Assembly: GCA_002842465.1 (NCBI GenBank)
Contig: PHDA01000005.1
Span: 45,112 to 109,111 of the forward strand
Length of the DNA: 64,000 nt
Source: Bacteroidetes bacterium HGW-Bacteroidetes-7
Lineage (GTDB): Bacteria > Bacteroidota > Bacteroidia > Bacteroidales > UBA932
Reading direction: 5' to 3'
Shown: piece by piece, positions 16,217 to 26,424 of the stretch
How the letters are laid out: each line of letters begins with the position of its first letter
Numbering within the stretch: the first letter of the stretch is position 1
Notes under the pieces: generated by a model
What the model saw: the letters and a program-made list of their open reading frames with translations, nothing else
What the model was told of the DNA's origin: nothing
The model's database searches: none
Position numbers and translations under genes: made by a program

Positions 16217-19147
16217 ATGCAAGAAATTACCTCTTATCACGCTAAATTTTTTGCCTATGAACTTACAAGGCAACGTCCGGCTAATGATATTGGTAAGTTA
16301 ACCGCTTCATTACAGGATGCACAGGTTGATCTTAACCCACACCAAGTAGAGGCCGCTATATTTGCTTTTAAATCGCCTCTATCAAAAGGTGCAGTTTTGG
16401 CTGACGAAGTAGGACTTGGTAAAACAATTGAAGCTGGAATAATATTATCACAACAGTGGGCAGAAAACAAAAGAAAGCTTTTGATAATTTGTCCTTCAAA
16501 TCTGAGAAAGCAATGGAACAGAGAACTAGCAGATAAATTCTATCTTAAATCAACAATTTTAGAAACAAGATCGTTTGAGAATATCATTAAAGACGGCAAT
16601 TTAAATCCATTTGACAAAGAGAATCAAATTATAATCTGTTCGCTCCATTTTGCAAAAAACAAGGCTTCATACCTCAAGTCTGTATATTGGGATCTGGTAG
16701 TCATTGACGAAGCACACCGTCTTAGAAATGTTTACAAGCCAACCAATAAAATTGGTAACACAATAAAAAATTCACTGGACCATTGCAAAAAAATTTTACT
16801 TACAGCAACTCCACTTCAAAATTCGGTACTTGAACTTTACGGTCTGGTAAGCCTGATTGATCCTTATATTTTTGGAGATTTAAAGAGTTTTAAGAGTCAA
16901 TTCAGCAGGCTGCTTGATGAGGAAAACTATGAAGATCTAAGATCAAGACTTGAGCCGGTATGTAAGAGAACCCTCAGGAGACAGGTTTTAGAATACATAA
17001 ACTACACAGAAAGAATTCCCATCGTTCAGGAATATTTTCCAAACGAAGATGAAATTACACTTTACAATTGGGTAAGCGAATATCTGCAGCGCCCTACCCT
17101 GTTTGCTCTTCCTACGAGTCAGAGACAACTGATGACTCTTATTCTGCGAAAGCTTCTGGCCTCATCTACTTATGCGATTTATGGAACATTAGATGCATTG
17201 GTAAAACGCCTTGAAAAGATTATTCAAAGTAACAATCCAGTCATAGGAGATGATCTGTTTTCAAGTGACTATGATGTTTTTGAGGAGGTTGCAGAAGAGT
17301 GGGAAACAGACGATTATGCAGATGATGATGACGAAGAAAATGAAGAAGAGGCAAAAATAAGGGCTTACACATCTGAGGAAATTGAACAAATCAAAGAAGA
17401 AAAAGAAGATTTGGAAAGATACCGTACACTAGCTCAAATTATCAAGAAAAACTCAAAAGCCGAACAGCTTTTTGCAGGATTGGAAAGAGGATTTGAGGCA
17501 TTGGAAAGACTTGGTGCAAATAAAAAAGCACTCATATTTACCGAATCAAGAAGGACTCAGGATTTTATTTGTTCTCTTCTTGAGAAGAGAGGATATGCAA
17601 GTAAGGTAATTAAATTTAATGGTTCAAATTCCGATACAAATTCTAAGTGCATATACGATGCATATCTAAAAAAACACAAAGGCACTGAAATCCTAACAGG
17701 GTCTGCAACCGCAGATAAAAGAGCAGCTATTGTAGATTACTTTAAAGAAAAAGCTACAATCATGGTGGCAACTGAAGCAGCTGCAGAGGGTATAAATCTG
17801 CAGTTCTGTTCCCTTGTAATCAATTTTGACTTGCCTTGGAACCCGCAAAGAATTGAACAAAGAATTGGAAGATGTCATAGATATGGTCAGAAATTCGATG
17901 TAGTTGTTATTAATTTTCTGAACAAGGCAAATGCAGCAGATCAGAAAGTATATGAATTACTCGACCAGAAATTCAAACTGTTTAGTGGTGTCTTTGGAGC
18001 ATCAGACGAAGTATTGGGCAACATAGGCAATGGAGTAGATTTCGAAAAAAGAATAGCAGCAATTTATCAGAAATGCAGAACCCCTGAAGAGATAAAATAT
18101 GCATTTGATCAGCTGCAGGAAGAGCTAAGAATAGATATTTCTGAAAAGGTAACAGAGACAAGAAAAGTTCTGCTAGAAAACTTTGACGAAGAGGTAAGAG
18201 AAAAATTAAGAGTGAATTTGGCCGAAACATCAAAGTACCTATCCGGATTCGAAGAGAGGTTATGGAAAATATCAAAGTTCTACCTTAAGAGCCTGGCAAA
18301 TTTTGACGATTCAAATTATACTTTTACTCTAAACAAAAATCCATTCCCGGAAGAGCAAATCAATAAAGGGCCATATATGGTTCTGAAACCTGAACGGGGA
18401 CAGCGGAAATCAGATATTGAAGTTCCGGATGACACTAACATTTACAGAATTGGTCACAAATTGGCGCAGAATATTCTGAATGCATGCAAACGAATGCCAG
18501 TCCCCATAAAAGAAGTAGTTTTTGATTATACAAACACTCCCACAAAAATAACGGTATTAGAAGAATTAGTCGGAAAGAGCGGATGGTTGCAAGTTAAAAT
18601 TCTCACAATATCTTCATTTGAAAAAGAAGAGTATATTTTGCTTTCGGGCTTTTCAGACTACGGAATTATTCTTGACCCGGAAACATGCAAAAAGTTATTT
18701 TCTCTCAACGCATATGAAGAAGATAATATCAATGTTACAGAAGATTCCTTAGCCAAGTTCTATATCCAATCTCAAAAGCAGATTCTTGAGATTCAAGATG
18801 AGAACATGCGCAGGAATTCAAAATTCTTTGATGAAGAATACAACAAACTTGAAACCTGGGCAGACGACATGAAAATCAGTCTTGAAAAAGAGATAAAAGA
18901 TTTGGATGCAGAAATCAAATTGCGAAAAGCAGAAGTGCGAAAACTAATTGATTTACAAAAAAAAATAACAGAACAAAGATCAATTAAGGACTTAGAAAAA
19001 AAACGAAACGAAAAACGCAAACATCTATTTGAAGCACAAGATAATATTGACGAAAAGAAAGACAATCTATTAAATGAAATAGAAAATCAGATGAATCAGA
19101 AGATTGAGGAGGCCGAATTGTTTACTATTAAATGGAGAATAAAATAA
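16217..19147 (+). CDS. SNF2-family helicase (defence-associated)
   Basis: A 976-residue superfamily 2 ATPase. Motif I DEVGLGKT with K69, motif II DEAH at 164-167, motif III LTATPLQNS, and the C-terminal helicase core with EGINLQ and QRIGRCHRYGQ are all present. An acidic insert at about 355-375 and a long C-terminal coiled coil (about 870-960) are also visible. The gene opens a cluster with Mod/Res genes. SNF2-type translocases occur with restriction-like systems, where they may scan or remodel DNA. The next gene starts one base after its stop, so translation is coupled. TACCTTTA at 16153-16160 is a possible -7 box for the whole cluster. Confidence 0.88.
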   Translation: MQEITSYHAKFFAYELTRQRPANDIGKLTASLQDAQVDLNPHQVEAAIFAFKSPLSKGAVLADEVGLGKTIEAGIILSQQWAENKRKLLIICPSNLRKQWNRELADKFYLKSTILETRSFENIIKDGNLNPFDKENQIIICSLHFAKNKASYLKSVYWDLVVIDEAHRLRNVYKPTNKIGNTIKNSLDHCKKILLTATPLQNSVLELYGLVSLIDPYIFGDLKSFKSQFSRLLDEENYEDLRSRLEPVCKRTLRRQVLEYINYTERIPIVQEYFPNEDEITLYNWVSEYLQRPTLFALPTSQRQLMTLILRKLLASSTYAIYGTLDALVKRLEKIIQSNNPVIGDDLFSSDYDVFEEVAEEWETDDYADDDDEENEEEAKIRAYTSEEIEQIKEEKEDLERYRTLAQIIKKNSKAEQLFAGLERGFEALERLGANKKALIFTESRRTQDFICSLLEKRGYASKVIKFNGSNSDTNSKCIYDAYLKKHKGTEILTGSATADKRAAIVDYFKEKATIMVATEAAAEGINLQFCSLVINFDLPWNPQRIEQRIGRCHRYGQKFDVVVINFLNKANAADQKVYELLDQKFKLFSGVFGASDEVLGNIGNGVDFEKRIAAIYQKCRTPEEIKYAFDQLQEELRIDISEKVTETRKVLLENFDEEVREKLRVNLAETSKYLSGFEERLWKISKFYLKSLANFDDSNYTFTLNKNPFPEEQINKGPYMVLKPERGQRKSDIEVPDDTNIYRIGHKLAQNILNACKRMPVPIKEVVFDYTNTPTKITVLEELVGKSGWLQVKILTISSFEKEEYILLSGFSDYGIILDPETCKKLFSLNAYEEDNINVTEDSLAKFYIQSQKQILEIQDENMRRNSKFFDEEYNKLETWADDMKISLEKEIKDLDAEIKLRKAEVRKLIDLQKKITEQRSIKDLEKKRNEKRKHLFEAQDNIDEKKDNLLNEIENQMNQKIEEAELFTIKWRIK

Positions 19148-19148
19148 T

Positions 19149-20783
19149 ATGCTTTCAGAGAATTCTATAATTGAGTACAAGAGTCTCAAAAAAATTACAT
19201 CAGGTGAGGGGGGGATGAAAGATCTTGCATCGACTTGTGTTTGTTTGGCCAATGCTCAGGGTGGAACTATTTATATTGGCATCGAAAACAAAGAGAAGTT
19301 ACCTCCTCCGGATCAAGTAATTACTACAGAAATTACTAATAAAACAATTACCAAACTAAGAACGCTCTGTTATTATGTGGGATTGACACTCCAGGATACA
19401 GAAACACACCCAAATGGTGGTCAATTTTTTGGAATAAAAGTGCTTCCATCCCTCAAAGCCATAGCTACAACATCGGATGGTAAAATCTTAATTCGAATTG
19501 GAGACCAGTGCCATCCAGTCAGAAGCGAAGATCTGGTAAGGCTTGCAAGTGAAAAGGACGCATTTCAATGGGAACTTCAATCTCGTAATATTAACATCAA
19601 GAATATTTCTCCAGATTCATTAACATGGTTTGCTTCAGAAATACGCAATTCAGACAGAGTAAAATCGTTTGTGAAGGAACTAGGAGATATTGAAATTGCA
19701 GAGCATTATAATCTTATTCAAGATGGAACATTGACAAACCTTGGAGTGTTATGGTTGGGAGATGCTAATCAACGTAGTAGAATTGCATATCCTCTCACAG
19801 TGCAATATATTGTTTATGATGACCTTGAAAAGAAAATAAATAAAATAGACTGGAATGATTATAGCCTAAACCCTAAAGAATTACTTCTTGATATTGAAAA
19901 CAAGGCTGTAGAGCTGACATACTATGACGAATTTCCAAATGGACTATTCAGAAATAAAATAAGGCATTATGATCCGCGTCTTATACGGGAATTACTGATT
20001 AATGCAATAGCACACAAAAGCTATACAATTTCGGGTGATATTTTCATAAAGGCATATCCGGACAGAATGGAGATAACGAATCCGGGAGGACTTCCGTTAG
20101 GTATAAATAAAGACAATATCTTGCATTCCGTGAACAGAAGAAATCCTCATATGATTAGAGTTCTTCACGATTTGAAATTAATGGAGGGTGAAGGAAGCGG
20201 ATATGATCTGATTTTTGAAATAACCGGACGAGACTCAAAACCATTTCCAATTATTTACTCTGATTTTAGCACAACCTCTGTAATTCAATATTCAAAAATA
20301 TTAGATGAAGAGTCTGTGCTTTTGATTGACTTTATAGCCAAGAATTACAAATTATCACAAAAAGATTTTCTAGTCTTAGGTATAGTATGCCGAGAGAAAA
20401 AAATACTTACTACCCAACTAACAAAATTATTACAATTATCTGACGAAGAGAGACTCCGCAGCTATACCTCAAAACTGCTTCGCGAAGGCATTCTGATACC
20501 AAGAGGGGTAAAAAAGGGAACAGCATACCTTATTCATCCTAAGATTATCTCAAGCTCAAAAATCAACATTAAGCCTACACTAATTACAATTGAACCCCAC
20601 AGACTCAAAGCTTTGATAATAGAGGACATCAAGAGATACCCGGGTAGTATGATCTCAGATATTAGTAAAAGGCTGCCTGATGTATTGCCTGCAGACTTAA
20701 GAAAATGTGTTTACAAGATGGTGTCAGATAAAATACTAAGAACTGAAGGCGGAAGAACATATCGTAAATATTATTTGGCATAA
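19149..20783 (+). CDS. AlbA_2 (Schlafen-like) plus RecG-type/GHKL ATPase protein
   Basis: A 544-residue protein. Residues 1-120 match the AlbA_2/Schlafen-type domain: the opening E-YKSL, then CLANAQGGTIYIGIENK. Residues about 275-365 match the HATPase_c_4 domain (ELLINAIAHKSY, MEITNPGGLP, GSGYDLIFE). Residues 390-540 look like paired winged helices. This domain chain is often annotated as putative DNA-binding or RecG-like protein. AlbA_2 proteins bind or cut nucleic acids in several defence systems. It is coupled to the SNF2 gene (1-base gap) and separated from mod by 101 bases. A G7 run lies at 19208-19214. Confidence 0.82.
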   Translation: MLSENSIIEYKSLKKITSGEGGMKDLASTCVCLANAQGGTIYIGIENKEKLPPPDQVITTEITNKTITKLRTLCYYVGLTLQDTETHPNGGQFFGIKVLPSLKAIATTSDGKILIRIGDQCHPVRSEDLVRLASEKDAFQWELQSRNINIKNISPDSLTWFASEIRNSDRVKSFVKELGDIEIAEHYNLIQDGTLTNLGVLWLGDANQRSRIAYPLTVQYIVYDDLEKKINKIDWNDYSLNPKELLLDIENKAVELTYYDEFPNGLFRNKIRHYDPRLIRELLINAIAHKSYTISGDIFIKAYPDRMEITNPGGLPLGINKDNILHSVNRRNPHMIRVLHDLKLMEGEGSGYDLIFEITGRDSKPFPIIYSDFSTTSVIQYSKILDEESVLLIDFIAKNYKLSQKDFLVLGIVCREKKILTTQLTKLLQLSDEERLRSYTSKLLREGILIPRGVKKGTAYLIHPKIISSSKINIKPTLITIEPHRLKALIIEDIKRYPGSMISDISKRLPDVLPADLRKCVYKMVSDKILRTEGGRTYRKYYLA

Positions 20784-20884
20784 AAAAAAAGAACAAAAAA
20801 AGAAATCAGATAAAGAAAAAGCTAACATTTTGTATCAGTGTGATATAGGCTAATGATTATAATAAAAAAGAAAAATAGCATATA

Positions 20885-22558
20885 ATGTCTCAAAATAAAA
20901 AGCAAAAACTGGAACTAACCTGGATCGGAAAAGGGCAGGAACCAAAACTTGAACCCAGAATTCTTATTGAAAATCCAGAGTATAGTTATGGTGACCAGAA
21001 TACAGAAAACATTCTTATTCATGGAGACAATCTACTTGCCTTAAAGGCTCTGGAACAAGAGTATGCAGGGAAAATTAAATGTATATATATTGACCCGCCA
21101 TACAATACAGGAAATGCATTTGAACATTACGATGATGGGGTTGAACACAGCCAATGGCTGAATCTGATGAAACCACGGTTAGCATTACTAAAAAACCTAT
21201 TGACAAATGATGGGTCAATTTGGATTTCGATTGACGCAGATGAGAGTCACTACTTAAAAGTGCTATGTGATGAAGTCTTTGGAAGAGATAATTTCATTGA
21301 TGAAGTTATTTGGCAAAGATCATATGCACCAATCAATCTTAAAAAAACCCTTTCAAGATCACATGATACAATTCTCATTTATGCCAAAAACTTCACCCAA
21401 TCTTTTGAATTAAACAAGATCCCTCGCAAAGACAGTATGCGAGGGATGTATAAAAACTACGATGATGACCCAAGAGGAGATTGGAAGTCTGACAACTTAT
21501 CTGTAGGACCACCTATAGAAAAGAATATTTATCCTATAACAAATCCAAGTGGAAAAGTATGTTATCCACCGGATGGATATTCTTGGCGATTATCTAGAGA
21601 AAGATTTGAAGAATATGTTTTGGATAATAGAATATGGTTTGGAAAAGATGGAACAAATGTTCCTTCTATTAAGAGATTTATATCAGAAGTAAAAGAAGGT
21701 GTTACAGCTATGTCATTATGGACATATCAAGAAGTAGGACATAATCAAGATGCAAAAAAGGAAGCAAAAGAATTTAACTCAAATAATGTATTTGCAACAC
21801 CAAAGCCAGAACGTCTTATAGAAAGGATTTTAACTTTAGGATCAAATCCAAACGACCTCGTGCTAGATTCTTTTCTAGGCTCCGGAACAACTGCCGCTGT
21901 AGCTCACAAAATGGGGCGTCGCTGGATTGGTGTGGAGCTTGGAGAGCATGCCAAAACACATTGCTATCCAAGATTAAAAAAAGTTGTTGACGGGGAGCAG
22001 GGAGGAATCAGCAAAGCTGTTAACTGGCAAGGCGGTGGTGGGTTTAAATTCTATGAGCTTGCCCCTCCTCTGCTGAGTGAAGACAAATTTGGGAATATGG
22101 TTATCAGCCCTGAATACAATCCTCAGATGCTTGCAGCTGCGATGGCAAAACATGAAGGTTTTAAGTATCTACCGGACCATGAGAAATACTGGAAACAGGG
22201 AATTTCATCCGAGAAAGATTACATCTTTACCACAACACAATACCTTACTCGTACGATTCTTGATTCAATATATGAAGACTTACCTAAAGATGAGAGCCTG
22301 CTGATATGTTGTACACAGTTTGAGGCAGGGATTGAAAATGCATACTCAAACATCAATATTAGGAAAATCCCATCTATGCTGTTAAACAGATGTGAGTTCA
22401 AACAGGATAGTGATTACAGCTTCAACATTATAAACAGTCCTTTAGATGAACTCAGGCCTGAAACAGGTGAGAGAATAAAAGCCGATTCATCAACCAAAAA
22501 ATCCCCAAAACATACAACTGAGATTCCGGATCTTTTTAGTCAACAACCTAATGATTAA
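20885..22558 (+). CDS. type III-like DNA methyltransferase (Mod, beta-class N6-adenine/N4-cytosine)
   Basis: A 557-residue amino-methyltransferase. Catalytic motif IV DPPYNTG lies at residues 70-76 and the SAM-binding motif DSFLGSGTT at about 327-335; the order IV then I defines the beta class used by type III Mod subunits. The region between (about 150-320) is the target recognition part and is noticeably more AT-rich. The res gene begins 3 bases after its stop, as in classical type III pairs. It should modify one strand of an asymmetric site, protecting host DNA; the recognition sequence cannot be predicted. Confidence 0.9.
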   Translation: MSQNKKQKLELTWIGKGQEPKLEPRILIENPEYSYGDQNTENILIHGDNLLALKALEQEYAGKIKCIYIDPPYNTGNAFEHYDDGVEHSQWLNLMKPRLALLKNLLTNDGSIWISIDADESHYLKVLCDEVFGRDNFIDEVIWQRSYAPINLKKTLSRSHDTILIYAKNFTQSFELNKIPRKDSMRGMYKNYDDDPRGDWKSDNLSVGPPIEKNIYPITNPSGKVCYPPDGYSWRLSRERFEEYVLDNRIWFGKDGTNVPSIKRFISEVKEGVTAMSLWTYQEVGHNQDAKKEAKEFNSNNVFATPKPERLIERILTLGSNPNDLVLDSFLGSGTTAAVAHKMGRRWIGVELGEHAKTHCYPRLKKVVDGEQGGISKAVNWQGGGGFKFYELAPPLLSEDKFGNMVISPEYNPQMLAAAMAKHEGFKYLPDHEKYWKQGISSEKDYIFTTTQYLTRTILDSIYEDLPKDESLLICCTQFEAGIENAYSNINIRKIPSMLLNRCEFKQDSDYSFNIINSPLDELRPETGERIKADSSTKKSPKHTTEIPDLFSQQPND

Positions 22559-22561
22559 TCT

Positions 22562-25249
22562 ATGAACAAAAACGTAAACTATGTTAAAAACAGACTGAGT
22601 CTTCGTTATCCTCAAGAAGAATCATTAAATATACTTGCCGAGTTGTATGAATTACTGCAGCCTCAAAAGAATAAAGGAATATTGGGTTTGTCGGAGATGC
22701 TTTCTGCAGTAAAAGCAAAATATCCAACTTGTAGTGATTTTGAGAGAAACTTTCCATCTATCTGCTTTGCACTTGCAACAGGTGTGGGGAAAACTCGACT
22801 TATGGGAGCCTGTATATCATATCTTTATTTGGAGCACGGTATTAGGAACTTCTTCGTTTTAGCACCCAATCTTACAATTTATAATAAATTGATTGAAGAC
22901 TTTTCAAATCCGCTAAGTCCTAAATATGTTTTCCGAGGTATTGCAGATTTCTCTCAAAATGCCCCAAGAATCATTAACGGTGATAACTACAACCAGTTCT
23001 CCGGAGATACTTTGTTTCAGTCGATAAATATTAATGTTTTTAATATTTCTAAGATAAATTCTGAGACCAGAGGTGGTAGTGCTCCCCGTATAAAACGGAT
23101 GTCTGAATATTTAGGAGATTCATATTTCAATTACTTATCCGGACTTTCTGACTTAGTTGTATTAATGGATGAGTCTCACCACTACAGGGCAGACAGGGGA
23201 ATGTTAGTAATCAATGAATTGGATCCGATTCTTGGGTTGGAATTCACAGCAACCCCTCAGACTCAATCCGGGACTAGATATACAAAGTTTAAGAATGTTG
23301 TTTATGAATATAGTCTCGCACATGCAATTAGTGATGGTTTTGTTAAAAAACCGGCTGTTGCAACAAGAAAAAATTTTGATCCAACTCAATATAGCCCAGC
23401 AGACCTTGACAGACTTAAACTTCTTGACGGGGTACGTATCCATGAAAATACCAAAGCAGAATTGGCAATCTTTGCAAGAGATAAAGGAGCGAAAGAAATA
23501 AAACCGTTTATGCTTGTTGTAGCAGTGGATACAACTCATGCTGCCCAATTAAAAGAGATCATACAACAAGATGTTTTTTTCAACGGATACTATAAAGACA
23601 AGGTAATGGATATCCATTCAAATCAGTCTGGTAGTGAAAAGGATGAAAACATAGAATTGCTTCTTAACCTTGAAGACCCTGATAATAGGATTGAAATAGT
23701 TATCCACGTAAATATGCTCAAGGAGGGCTGGGATGTTACAAATCTGTATACAATCGTGCCTCTGCGCACCTCGGCATCTCGCACTCTTACTGAACAAACA
23801 ATCGGAAGGGGTTTAAGGCTGCCGTACGGAACACATACAGGTGATGATAGTGTCGATACTTTAACTATAGTTCAGCACGATAAGTTCCAGGACATAATAG
23901 ATGAAGCAAACAAACCGGATTCGATTATTCGACTTCAAAACATAATCGTTATTGATGAAGATGATGAGGGAAATTACCGCAAAGAGATCATAACTCCCCA
24001 ATCGAGCCTAAAGGCAGATATTGAAAAGCGCAAAGAGGAAGTTGAACAATTATCCGGACTAAAAAAAGATAAGGAGATTCTAAACATCAAAAGGGATGAG
24101 TTCATTTTGCCATTCCTAAATACAGTTGCTCCTAAAGCTGCAAGCTTTACTAAAGATGCAGTAACAAATACGGATTCTATCGAATCGTTTAAGAAAGCAT
24201 ATAAAACCCAACTGGAATCAGAAGGACATTTGTTTGCAGAAGAGGAGGCAAATGAAGCGGCTGTAAGGTACGTTGCTATTGCAGAAAAATTTATTGACAG
24301 CGTTATTCCCATTCCTCGTCTTGTAATTCAACCATCAGGTGTTACAAGACTTGTCTTTAATGATTTTGACCTTAACACTTCAAAGATGAAGTATCAGCCG
24401 GGATCTGAAGAAATTATTACCAGAGAATTACAATCAGGCAATCAAAGACTATTAACTGCCGGTGCAGTAAATTACAGAGAGAAGTATATTGAAAATCATA
24501 TAATTTCTATACTTATAGACAAACAGGAGATTTGGTATGATGAACATAAAGATCTGCTCTATAAACTTGTACACCAGGCTGTTCAACATTTTAAGTCATA
24601 TTTAACAAGTGATAAAGATGTTCTGAATGTTATCCTAAATTTTAAAATTCCTATTGCTGAACAAATCTACCAGCAGATGATGGTGAATTACGAGATAGTT
24701 CATGATGGATTTGAAAAACCGGTAATGACCGTACGTGCATGCTCTGAAATTAAAGATCCTTCAATCTCTAAAAATATGGGGGAGCGGATTTACGATTACA
24801 AAGAGAATATTGAGCCCGCATCTCAAATCCGCAACAAGGTATTTGGAGGGTTTACCAAAGCTCTTCATAATATTTATAAGTTTGACAGCAAAACGGAGAA
24901 AGACTTTGCATCAATACTTGAACAGGATAGAGATTGTTTAAAGTGGCTGCGTCCTGCTAAGTCGCAGTTTCAGATTTATTATGGACACCCTTCACGTGAG
25001 TACACGCCTGATTTTGTAGTGGAAACTCCTGAGTATATTGCTTTGGTTGAGACTAAGAAAAAAGACGATGTTGAATCTGAGCTTGTAAAATCCAAAGCAA
25101 AAGCAGCGTTAAATTATTGCATAAATGCAACCGAATACAATAAGAAAACCAGAGGAAAACTCTGGAAATACATACTTATCCCACATGACGTCGTTCAGTT
25201 TAATATGAGCTTGAAGTATTTGTTTCTGAAATTTGAAGTTACAAGTTAA
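22562..25249 (+). CDS. type III-like restriction subunit (Res), DEAD/DEAH helicase with PD-(D/E)xK nuclease
   Basis: An 895-residue helicase-nuclease. Walker A is ATGVGKT (about 71-77), motif II is DESH (about 203-206), motif III includes EFTATPQT and motif VI is TEQTIGRGLRLP. The C-terminal nuclease has PDF with D817 followed by ETK (E830, K832), matching the PD-(D/E)xK active site of Res subunits. It follows mod with a 3-base gap. Together Mod and Res should form the restriction core of this island; SNF2 and AlbA_2 genes upstream are extra. All visible motifs are intact, so the enzyme is probably active. Confidence 0.9.
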   Translation: MNKNVNYVKNRLSLRYPQEESLNILAELYELLQPQKNKGILGLSEMLSAVKAKYPTCSDFERNFPSICFALATGVGKTRLMGACISYLYLEHGIRNFFVLAPNLTIYNKLIEDFSNPLSPKYVFRGIADFSQNAPRIINGDNYNQFSGDTLFQSININVFNISKINSETRGGSAPRIKRMSEYLGDSYFNYLSGLSDLVVLMDESHHYRADRGMLVINELDPILGLEFTATPQTQSGTRYTKFKNVVYEYSLAHAISDGFVKKPAVATRKNFDPTQYSPADLDRLKLLDGVRIHENTKAELAIFARDKGAKEIKPFMLVVAVDTTHAAQLKEIIQQDVFFNGYYKDKVMDIHSNQSGSEKDENIELLLNLEDPDNRIEIVIHVNMLKEGWDVTNLYTIVPLRTSASRTLTEQTIGRGLRLPYGTHTGDDSVDTLTIVQHDKFQDIIDEANKPDSIIRLQNIIVIDEDDEGNYRKEIITPQSSLKADIEKRKEEVEQLSGLKKDKEILNIKRDEFILPFLNTVAPKAASFTKDAVTNTDSIESFKKAYKTQLESEGHLFAEEEANEAAVRYVAIAEKFIDSVIPIPRLVIQPSGVTRLVFNDFDLNTSKMKYQPGSEEIITRELQSGNQRLLTAGAVNYREKYIENHIISILIDKQEIWYDEHKDLLYKLVHQAVQHFKSYLTSDKDVLNVILNFKIPIAEQIYQQMMVNYEIVHDGFEKPVMTVRACSEIKDPSISKNMGERIYDYKENIEPASQIRNKVFGGFTKALHNIYKFDSKTEKDFASILEQDRDCLKWLRPAKSQFQIYYGHPSREYTPDFVVETPEYIALVETKKKDDVESELVKSKAKAALNYCINATEYNKKTRGKLWKYILIPHDVVQFNMSLKYLFLKFEVTS

Positions 25250-25263
25250 CTTATATCGGATAT

Positions 25264-26307
25264 ATGACTATAGACGATGAAAAAATAGCATTAGGATTCA
25301 GTAAAAGACCACACGTAGTGATACTTGGAGCTGGTGCTTCAATAGCTTCTTTACCTAATGGGGATAAAAACGGCTTCACGGTACCAGTAATGGACAATAC
25401 TGTAGAAGTGCTAGGGTTGGATGGATTACTATCAAATGTTGATTTTGACACAAAATCAAATAATTTGGAAAGTATATTTTCTGAATTGTCCGAAAAACCA
25501 GAATATTGCTCAATTAAAAATGAGATTGAGACAGTCATATATCAATATTTTTCTTCACTTACAATACCTTATAAAACAATCATATACGACCTATTGCTAT
25601 TATCTTTAAAGAAAAAAGATTGTATTGCTTCTTTTAATTGGGACGACTTAATTTTACAATCATGGCAACGAGTTTCCAAAATTGTAGGGATTAAAAATAT
25701 GCCAACTCTAATATTTTTACACGGAAATGTAGGTGTAGGTTATTGTCCTCAGGATCTATCTTTAGGATGTATCCATAATATTTGCAAATATTGCGGTTCT
25801 GAATATAAACCTTCAAAGTTGCTTTATCCTATCAAAAGTAAAAATTATCAGGATGAAATTATTGAAGGCGAATGGAAAAAATTATCTCGCTTTCTTAATA
25901 ATGCAAGTATATTAACAATATTTGGCTATAGATGTCCTGAAACCGATATTGAAGCGAGAAAAATATTATTAAACGCTTTTGACTGTTTTAAAGGTGATAA
26001 TAGATTTTTAGATCAAATAGAAATTATTGAAAAGCCAGGGAGTAATAAAAACGAGATAAAAGACAAATGGATTGATTTTATCAAGGTAACAAAAGAGAAT
26101 TTTGAAATTTACGATTCTTTTTTTGACTCAATTCTGGCACGAGCACCGCGACGTAGCGCGGAGTATCTCAGTAAAAGTTCAATAAGCGGGTGGTGGGGTG
26201 AACCCCAAATTTTTTTTAAGAGCACGAAATTATCGTTCAGAAAGATATCTAATACTATTAAGCCACTTATTGATGCCGAGAATAATGACGTTTATGAAGT
26301 GATTTAA
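25264..26307 (+). CDS. SIR2-like protein, possible NAD-consuming defence effector
   Basis: A 347-residue protein with a SIR2-type Rossmann start, VILGAGAS at residues 19-26. The expected catalytic positions are present: Asn125 in SFNWDD and His153 in FLHGN. A cysteine group (C161, C169, C174, C177) may bind zinc, and a second nucleotide-fold strand IFGYRCPETD lies near 220. SIR2 domains in several anti-phage systems (for example ThsA, DSR, SIR2-pAgo) degrade NAD to stop infected cells. It begins 14 bases after res, so it is co-transcribed. Function as an abortive back-up is inference. Confidence 0.78.
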   Translation: MTIDDEKIALGFSKRPHVVILGAGASIASLPNGDKNGFTVPVMDNTVEVLGLDGLLSNVDFDTKSNNLESIFSELSEKPEYCSIKNEIETVIYQYFSSLTIPYKTIIYDLLLLSLKKKDCIASFNWDDLILQSWQRVSKIVGIKNMPTLIFLHGNVGVGYCPQDLSLGCIHNICKYCGSEYKPSKLLYPIKSKNYQDEIIEGEWKKLSRFLNNASILTIFGYRCPETDIEARKILLNAFDCFKGDNRFLDQIEIIEKPGSNKNEIKDKWIDFIKVTKENFEIYDSFFDSILARAPRRSAEYLSKSSISGWWGEPQIFFKSTKLSFRKISNTIKPLIDAENNDVYEVI

Positions 26308-26424
26308 AAAATTGACTCCTTTCTAATTGTATACTTTAATATGAGTTTATTCTTAACCTGAGTATAACGACCACGTTAGAATACATCACTGATAAATAAT
26401 AATATATAGTTGAATATTAGCAAT

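Noticed and set aside
16217..25249. DISARM or BREX identity for the defence island
   Set aside because: The SNF2 gene recalls DISARM, but no DrmA, DrmB or DrmC-like genes are present; no PglZ, BrxC or BrxL-like gene supports BREX. Mod/Res motifs point to a type III-like core.
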